From: an uncultured Sutterella sp.
GTDB taxonomy: Bacteria; Pseudomonadota; Gammaproteobacteria; Burkholderiales; Burkholderiaceae_F
Direction: 5' to 3'
Assembly: GCA_905197905.1 (NCBI GenBank)
Contig: CAJKAP010000018.1
Coordinates: 1 to 27,966 of the forward strand
Length of the DNA stretch: 27,966 nucleotides
In this document: in pieces, positions 24,645-27,966 of the stretch
How the letters are laid out: each line of letters begins with the position of its first letter
Position numbering within the stretch: the first letter of the stretch is position 1
The notes under the pieces: generated by a model
What the model was told of the DNA's origin: nothing
The model's input: the letters and a program-made list of their open reading frames with translations, nothing else
The model's database searches: none
Made by a program: the position numbers and the translations under genes

Positions 24645-26135
24645 TCACTTATCCCAGTTTCTGGCTCGGCCCACTGCTCGAGTCCATTGGTTCATCAAAA
24701 AGCCCTTTTGATCGTCACTCATCGACGGCTCGAATATGCGATCAATCTTCCAAAGCGAAGTTAAGTCTTCGCGTTTATTCCAAACACCCGTTGCCAAACC
24801 GGCTAAGGTTGCAGCCCCGAGAGCCGTTGTTTCCGTCACAACTGGGCGAACAACTGGCACACCGGAGATATCTGCTTGAAATTGCATCAATAAATTGTTC
24901 TGGCAGGCACCACCATCAACTCGCAACTCTTTGAGCGGTGTTCCTGCGTCTAGTTGCATGGCTTCGAGCACTTCAGCGCACTCAAATGCAACGCCCTCCA
25001 AGGCCGCACGGGCAATATGAGCTCGCGTCGTACCGCGCGTAAAGCCAATCATGGTACCACGAGCATAGGTATCCCAATGTGGTGCGCCTAAGCCCACAAA
25101 TGCAGGCACCAAATAGACACCCCCATTATCGGGCACTTGTGAGGCGAGCGCTTCAATTTCGCTCGCAGATTCGACAAATTGCAAGCCGTCTCGCAGCCAT
25201 TGCACCACGGCGCCAGCCACAAAGACCGACCCTTCTAACGCGTAACTCGGTGCTTCGTTTTGAAGCTGCCAGGCATAGGTTGAAATCAAACGATGGACGC
25301 TACTCTTAGGGGTTTCGCCCACATTCATCAAGAGAAAGCCTCCCGTCCCATAGGTGTTTTTCGTCACTCCAGGTTCAAAGCACATCTGACCGAAAGAAGC
25401 TGCCTGCTGGTCGCCCGCCACGCCAGCGATAGGCACAGGAGCACCCAACCATTCCGGGTCCGACATACCGAGCACACCAGAGCTCGGAACAATGTGCGGC
25501 AACAACTGCTGAGGAATATTCAGCACACCAAGAAGCTCATCATCCCACTGTCCCGTCACCAAGTTGCAAAGCAATGTGCGGGAGGCGTTAGTGATGTCTG
25601 TGGCGTGCACGCGCCCTTTCGTTAAGTTCCAAATGAGCCACGTATCAATCGTCCCAAAAGCTAACTCTCCACGCTCAGCGCGTTGACGAGCCCCTTTGAC
25701 GCTATCGAGAATCCACTGAATCTTGGTACCAGAGAAATAAGGATCAATGCGAAGACCTGTTTTTTCACGAATCAAAACTTCAAGTCCTTGGCGCTGCAAA
25801 TCTTTGCAGATCTCCGCTGTACGACGGTCTTGCCACACAATGGCTGGCGCAATAGGTTCGCCAGTTTTGCGATCCCAAATAACTGTCGTTTCACGTTGAT
25901 TCGTCACCCCAATCGCAGAGACTTGGGCAGCTTGAATGCCAGCCTTCGTTAAGCAAGCGCGAGCACAAGAAATTTGAGTATTCCAAATTTCCATAGGATC
26001 GTGCTCGACCCAACCAGCTTGTGGATAGTACTGCGTGAACTCTTTCTGTTCCATCGCCACGATCTGTGCATATTCATCAAAGAGAATTGCACGTGAACTG
26101 GTCGTTCCTTGGTCAAGCGCCAAAATGTATTTCAT
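24645..26135 (-). CDS. glpK: Glycerol kinase
   Basis: Phosphorylates glycerol with ATP; traps the substrate for GlpD. FGGY-family landmarks are YILALDQGTTSSRAILFD at the N-terminus, GWVEHDPMEIWNTQ, IGVTNQRETTV, DPYFSGTKIQWILD, GVAGDQQAASFGQ, and LRVDGGACQNNLLMQFQAD. An in-frame ATG at 26225 has GAGG upstream but adds 30 residues absent from the family; the ATG at 26135 (496 residues) matches relatives, though its AAGAAG is weak. No glpF facilitator or glpR regulator is in the window. Confidence 0.97.
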   Translation of the reverse strand: MKYILALDQGTTSSRAILFDEYAQIVAMEQKEFTQYYPQAGWVEHDPMEIWNTQISCARACLTKAGIQAAQVSAIGVTNQRETTVIWDRKTGEPIAPAIVWQDRRTAEICKDLQRQGLEVLIREKTGLRIDPYFSGTKIQWILDSVKGARQRAERGELAFGTIDTWLIWNLTKGRVHATDITNASRTLLCNLVTGQWDDELLGVLNIPQQLLPHIVPSSGVLGMSDPEWLGAPVPIAGVAGDQQAASFGQMCFEPGVTKNTYGTGGFLLMNVGETPKSSVHRLISTYAWQLQNEAPSYALEGSVFVAGAVVQWLRDGLQFVESASEIEALASQVPDNGGVYLVPAFVGLGAPHWDTYARGTMIGFTRGTTRAHIARAALEGVAFECAEVLEAMQLDAGTPLKELRVDGGACQNNLLMQFQADISGVPVVRPVVTETTALGAATLAGLATGVWNKREDLTSLWKIDRIFEPSMSDDQKGFLMNQWTRAVGRARNWDK

Positions 26136-26482
26136 AGTGCTTCTTAATAGAAGGTAAAAACTCGCATCGAATCCATCTTGCTGAGTGTAGCCAACTTCAC
26201 GCTGACTGCCTAGGCGAGAACTCATCTGTCCTCACATTTTTTGCCCTCGCTCAATGGTTTTTCTCGTCTTAACGCCAGAGAATATTGACTGGCATGAGAA
26301 GGCCTGGCAAAGGCGTTTCAAACTCGAAGATGATTCCCAAAAAAAAGAGGCGAGACGCTCGGTTCTCACCTCCTTTTTGTCTGTCGACTTGAATTTTACA
26401 AAAACAGCAAGAAAAATGCTCACTTTTTCTGACTTTGACGACAGTATCGACTCTGTTGCGTGTAAATTACGCTAAAAATCAA
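26136..26482. other. Spacer upstream of glpK
   Basis: About 350 bases. It contains the upstream region of glpK, an inverted repeat GCCAG/CTGGC near 26270-26290, and the terminator of the next gene at 26340-26378. No coding sequence is convincing. Confidence 0.6.
26340..26378. terminator. Strong bidirectional terminator
   Basis: On the minus strand GAGGTGAGA pairs with TCTCGCCTC (9 bp, one G-U) and is followed by eight T. The plus strand also has TCCTTTTTG after the stem. It serves the minus-strand gene ending at 26483. Confidence 0.88.
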
Positions 26483-27178
26483 TTACTTCTCTTCAGACGA
26501 CTTTTCTTCAGATTCATCATCATCTTCATCATCGTCTTCATCGTCTTCATCGTCTTCATCTTCTTCGACGTCGTCGAGTTCTTCCTCGTCATCAAAAATG
26601 TCGTCCGTTAAGACTTCATCGTCTTCAGCCGTGACAACGGTCTGTTCTTCTGCATCCGTTTCCTTTTCTTCCTTCTTCTTCGAGAGCAAAAAACTCGACT
26701 GAATCAACAAGCGCAGAGCGTTATTCACAGCTTCGGCGCTATCAAAGTAATCGGCCACATCTGCATCAAGGCGCACGACCCCCTGCTTAGCGAAGTCGGA
26801 GCGATCAGCATAGCGACGCGTTTCAAGAGCACGAGCACGCGGACCAGAGCGCACACCAAAACGTGCCCCACGTTCGCCACCAAAAGACGGACGATCACGG
26901 CGGGGACCGGAGCCAAAAGGCTTGCGATCACCAAAGGAGCGGCGATCGCCAAAGCTGCGACGTTCACTGTCGCGACGGTCGCCAAATTCGCGTCGACCAC
27001 CGAACTCACGGCGATCGCCAAATTCGCGACGATCACCAGATTCACGACGGTCGCCAAAATCACGGCGATCAGAACGCTCAGAGCGTTCACGACGGTCACT
27101 GCGGAAGCCGTCATGACGATCATTACCACCAAAAGGAGCACGGTGGTTTCCTTCGTTTTTCCAAGGTTTACGATCCAT
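26483..27178 (-). CDS. Unrecognised protein: Arg-rich repeats and acidic tail
   Basis: I do not recognise a characterised family. With ATG at 27178 it has 231 residues in three parts. A basic N-terminal region (about 1-115) contains a hexad repeat of the form GDRREF/GDRRSF, about eight units. A short globular-looking stretch (about 120-165) contains RRYADRSDFAKQ and VVRLDADVADYFDSAEAVNNALRLLI. The tail (about 175-231) is almost entirely Asp/Glu. The charge split suggests an RNA- or ribosome-associated, largely disordered protein, which is inference. The start could instead be ATG 27205 or GTG 27214; ATG 27178 has only AAAGAG upstream. A strong terminator follows. Its divergent neighbour is a ribosome hibernation factor. 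Confidence 0.85.
   Translation of the reverse strand: MDRKPWKNEGNHRAPFGGNDRHDGFRSDRRERSERSDRRDFGDRRESGDRREFGDRREFGGRREFGDRRDSERRSFGDRRSFGDRKPFGSGPRRDRPSFGGERGARFGVRSGPRARALETRRYADRSDFAKQGVVRLDADVADYFDSAEAVNNALRLLIQSSFLLSKKKEEKETDAEEQTVVTAEDDEVLTDDIFDDEEELDDVEEDEDDEDDEDDDEDDDESEEKSSEEK
26955..27085. repeat. 18 bp coding tandem repeat
   Basis: Degenerate tandem repeat within the preceding gene, encoding Gly-Asp-Arg-Arg-X-Phe/Ser hexads. Synonymous changes between copies show it is not a very recent expansion. Confidence 0.75.
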
Positions 27179-27287
27179 TTTCTTTTTCTCTTTACTAATG
27201 CGCATCTCGCGCACAAAAATTGTTTTAAGTTTTTACTTGCTTTCTCTTTGGGTCATGGGGTCGGCATGATCGTCTGACACGCTGAGT

Positions 27288-27356
27288 AGCCTTACGGTAG
27301 TGGCTTAACGAGCAACTGAGTGAGTCGTGAGAACATCAAAGCTGTTCTCCGTTAAG
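27288..27356. other. Multi-stem structured element
   Basis: CTTAACG (27304-27310) pairs with CGTTAAG (27350-27356). Inside lies a perfect GAGAACA/TGTTCTC hairpin (27329-27349), with an 18-base stretch on one side. A competing AGCC/GGCT stem (27288-27305) overlaps the outer arm. It is upstream of the hpf promoter, so it is either a leader of the minus-strand gene or a separate RNA. Confidence 0.5.
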
Positions 27357-27408
27357 AGCCCTTATTCTATCCTGATTTATCTTGCGTCTAGGTGATTACC
27401 CATAGTGT

Positions 27409-27437
27409 TTGTGCAAAAACTGTCAAATAGCTATAAA
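27409..27437 (+). promoter_or_regulatory. Candidate promoter of hpf
   Basis: TTGTGC (27409-27414) and TATAAA (27432-27437) are spaced exactly 17 bases, 76 bases before the start codon. The -10 is good and the -35 is weak. Confidence 0.5.
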
Positions 27438-27513
27438 CTGGATGTTAAGGGAAGAGTGATTCCTTCATCCTTACCCCGATTTGGAAACCACAACAATAAA
27501 GAGAGGTGTCTAT

Positions 27514-27819
27514 ATGTCGCAAGCTCTACAAACCGTCTTCCATGGAATTAACCGCTCTCCAGCCGTTGAAACCGCCGTTGCCGAGAAAGTCGAAGCATTG
27601 CGTCGTTTTGACAATCAGCTCGGGCCTTGCAAGGTCACGATTTCGCAAGAAGGTCACCAAACCATGGGGGCTTTCAGCGTTCGTATTGACCTTGTTGCGT
27701 CTGGTCAACCGATCATCGTCAACCGCACCAATATGGATGTAATGTTGGCGATTAATGAAGCGTTTGATACTGTCCGTCGTTCTGTCAAGGAAGAAGCCGA
27801 CAAACGTCGCAATCACTAA
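27514..27819 (+). CDS. hpf: Ribosome hibernation promoting factor (HPF/RaiA family)
   Basis: Short HPF-type protein that binds the 30S decoding region in stationary phase and promotes 100S dimers or inactive ribosomes. The beta-alpha-beta-beta-beta-alpha pattern is visible: QTVFHGINRSPAVETAVAEKVEAL, then KVTISQEGHQ, FSVRIDLVASGQPIIVNRT, and the final helix AINEAFDTVRRSVKEEADKRR, each split at loops. There is no long C-terminal dimerisation domain (101 residues), so it is the short form. ATG at 27514 with AGAGG seven bases upstream is preferred over the TTG at 27481. It has no rpoN neighbour here, unlike many proteobacteria. Confidence 0.93.
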   Translation: MSQALQTVFHGINRSPAVETAVAEKVEALRRFDNQLGPCKVTISQEGHQTMGAFSVRIDLVASGQPIIVNRTNMDVMLAINEAFDTVRRSVKEEADKRRNH

Positions 27820-27868
27820 TCTGCAAAGACCAGCTCTGAGTGATGCTCAAAGCTAGCAGATAATAAGA

Positions 27869-27905
27869 AAGCCCATAAATCACAAGGATTTATGGGCTTC
27901 TCTCT
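27869..27905. terminator. Bidirectional terminator between hpf and tRNA-Glu
   Basis: A perfect 12 bp stem (AAGCCCATAAAT/ATTTATGGGCTT) with a 7-base loop. The minus strand continues TTTCTTATTATC, the plus strand CTCTCT. It suits the convergent tRNA best. Confidence 0.85.
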
Positions 27906-27911
27906 ATAGTC

Positions 27912-27966
27912 TGGCGTCCTCACGGGGATTCGAACCCCGGTACCAACCGTGAAAGGGTTGTGTCCT
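27912..27966 (-). tRNA. tRNA-Glu (anticodon UUC), cut by the window end
   Basis: The 3' 55 bases are present. On the minus strand, anticodon stem CAACC/GGTTG encloses the loop CTTTCAC with anticodon TTC. Then come the T arm CGGGG-TTCGAAT-CCCCG, the acceptor strand TGAGGAC, G73 and an encoded CCA. The D arm and 5' acceptor strand lie beyond base 27966. Confidence 0.95.

Larger units (their letters stand above)
27179..27513. other. Divergent spacer with structured element
   Basis: About 335 bases between the acidic-tail gene and hpf. It holds the structured element at 27288-27356, the hpf promoter at 27409-27437, and about 70 bases of hpf leader. Confidence 0.7.

Overview
The window reads as an ordinary chromosomal stretch of a beta-proteobacterium of the order Burkholderiales. 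The gene order (tyrS/dtd facing a murein peptidase-anmK pair, then erpA and rplM-rpsI; ribH-nusB-thiL-pgpA-pncC; glyA-nrdR-ribD-ribE) is typical of that order. The moderate GC content and A/T-rich spacers would fit a gut-associated Sutterellaceae-like genome, but that family assignment is inference. No phage, insertion sequence or CRISPR array is visible.

Layout. 1-388 is a tandem array of five ~83 bp palindromic units. 455-5399 (all minus) holds a CNNM/CorC-type membrane protein and then, read in transcription order, ribH-nusB | thiL-pgpA-pncC. ribH is preceded by a leader with two long complementary pairs in pseudoknot order. 5651-6724 (minus) is an old-yellow-enzyme oxidoreductase. A ~490 bp divergent spacer with a near-consensus Fur box leads into a plus-strand operon (7215-11847): TonB-dependent receptor, one-piece SbmA/YddA-type ABC transporter and a BtuF-like binding-protein homologue without signal peptide. 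11928-15650 (minus) is glyA | nrdR-ribD-ribE, the last three translationally coupled. 15773-18149 (minus) is tyrS-dtd and a YbhB/PEBP protein. 18369-21018 (plus) is an M23 murein peptidase and anmK. 21101-22631 (minus) is erpA and rplM-rpsI. 23048-26135 (minus) is glpK-glpD. 26483-27178 (minus) is an unrecognised protein with a basic repeat region and a very acidic tail. 27514-27819 (plus) is a ribosome hibernation factor, and the window ends inside a minus-strand tRNA-Glu(UUC).

How they work together. Riboflavin synthesis is split over two loci here (ribH; ribD-ribE) and the flavoenzymes nearby (OYE, GlpD) use its product. The TonB/ABC/binding-protein operon looks like an iron-controlled uptake route for a metal chelate, haem or corrinoid. 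glpK-glpD carries glycerol to dihydroxyacetone phosphate. Most transcription units end in clear intrinsic terminators, several of them bidirectional between convergent genes.

The signals I find least explained are the 83 bp array, the ribH leader, the Fur-controlled transport cassette, and a structured element at 27288-27356. Everything was read by eye; no alignment, folding or database search was run.
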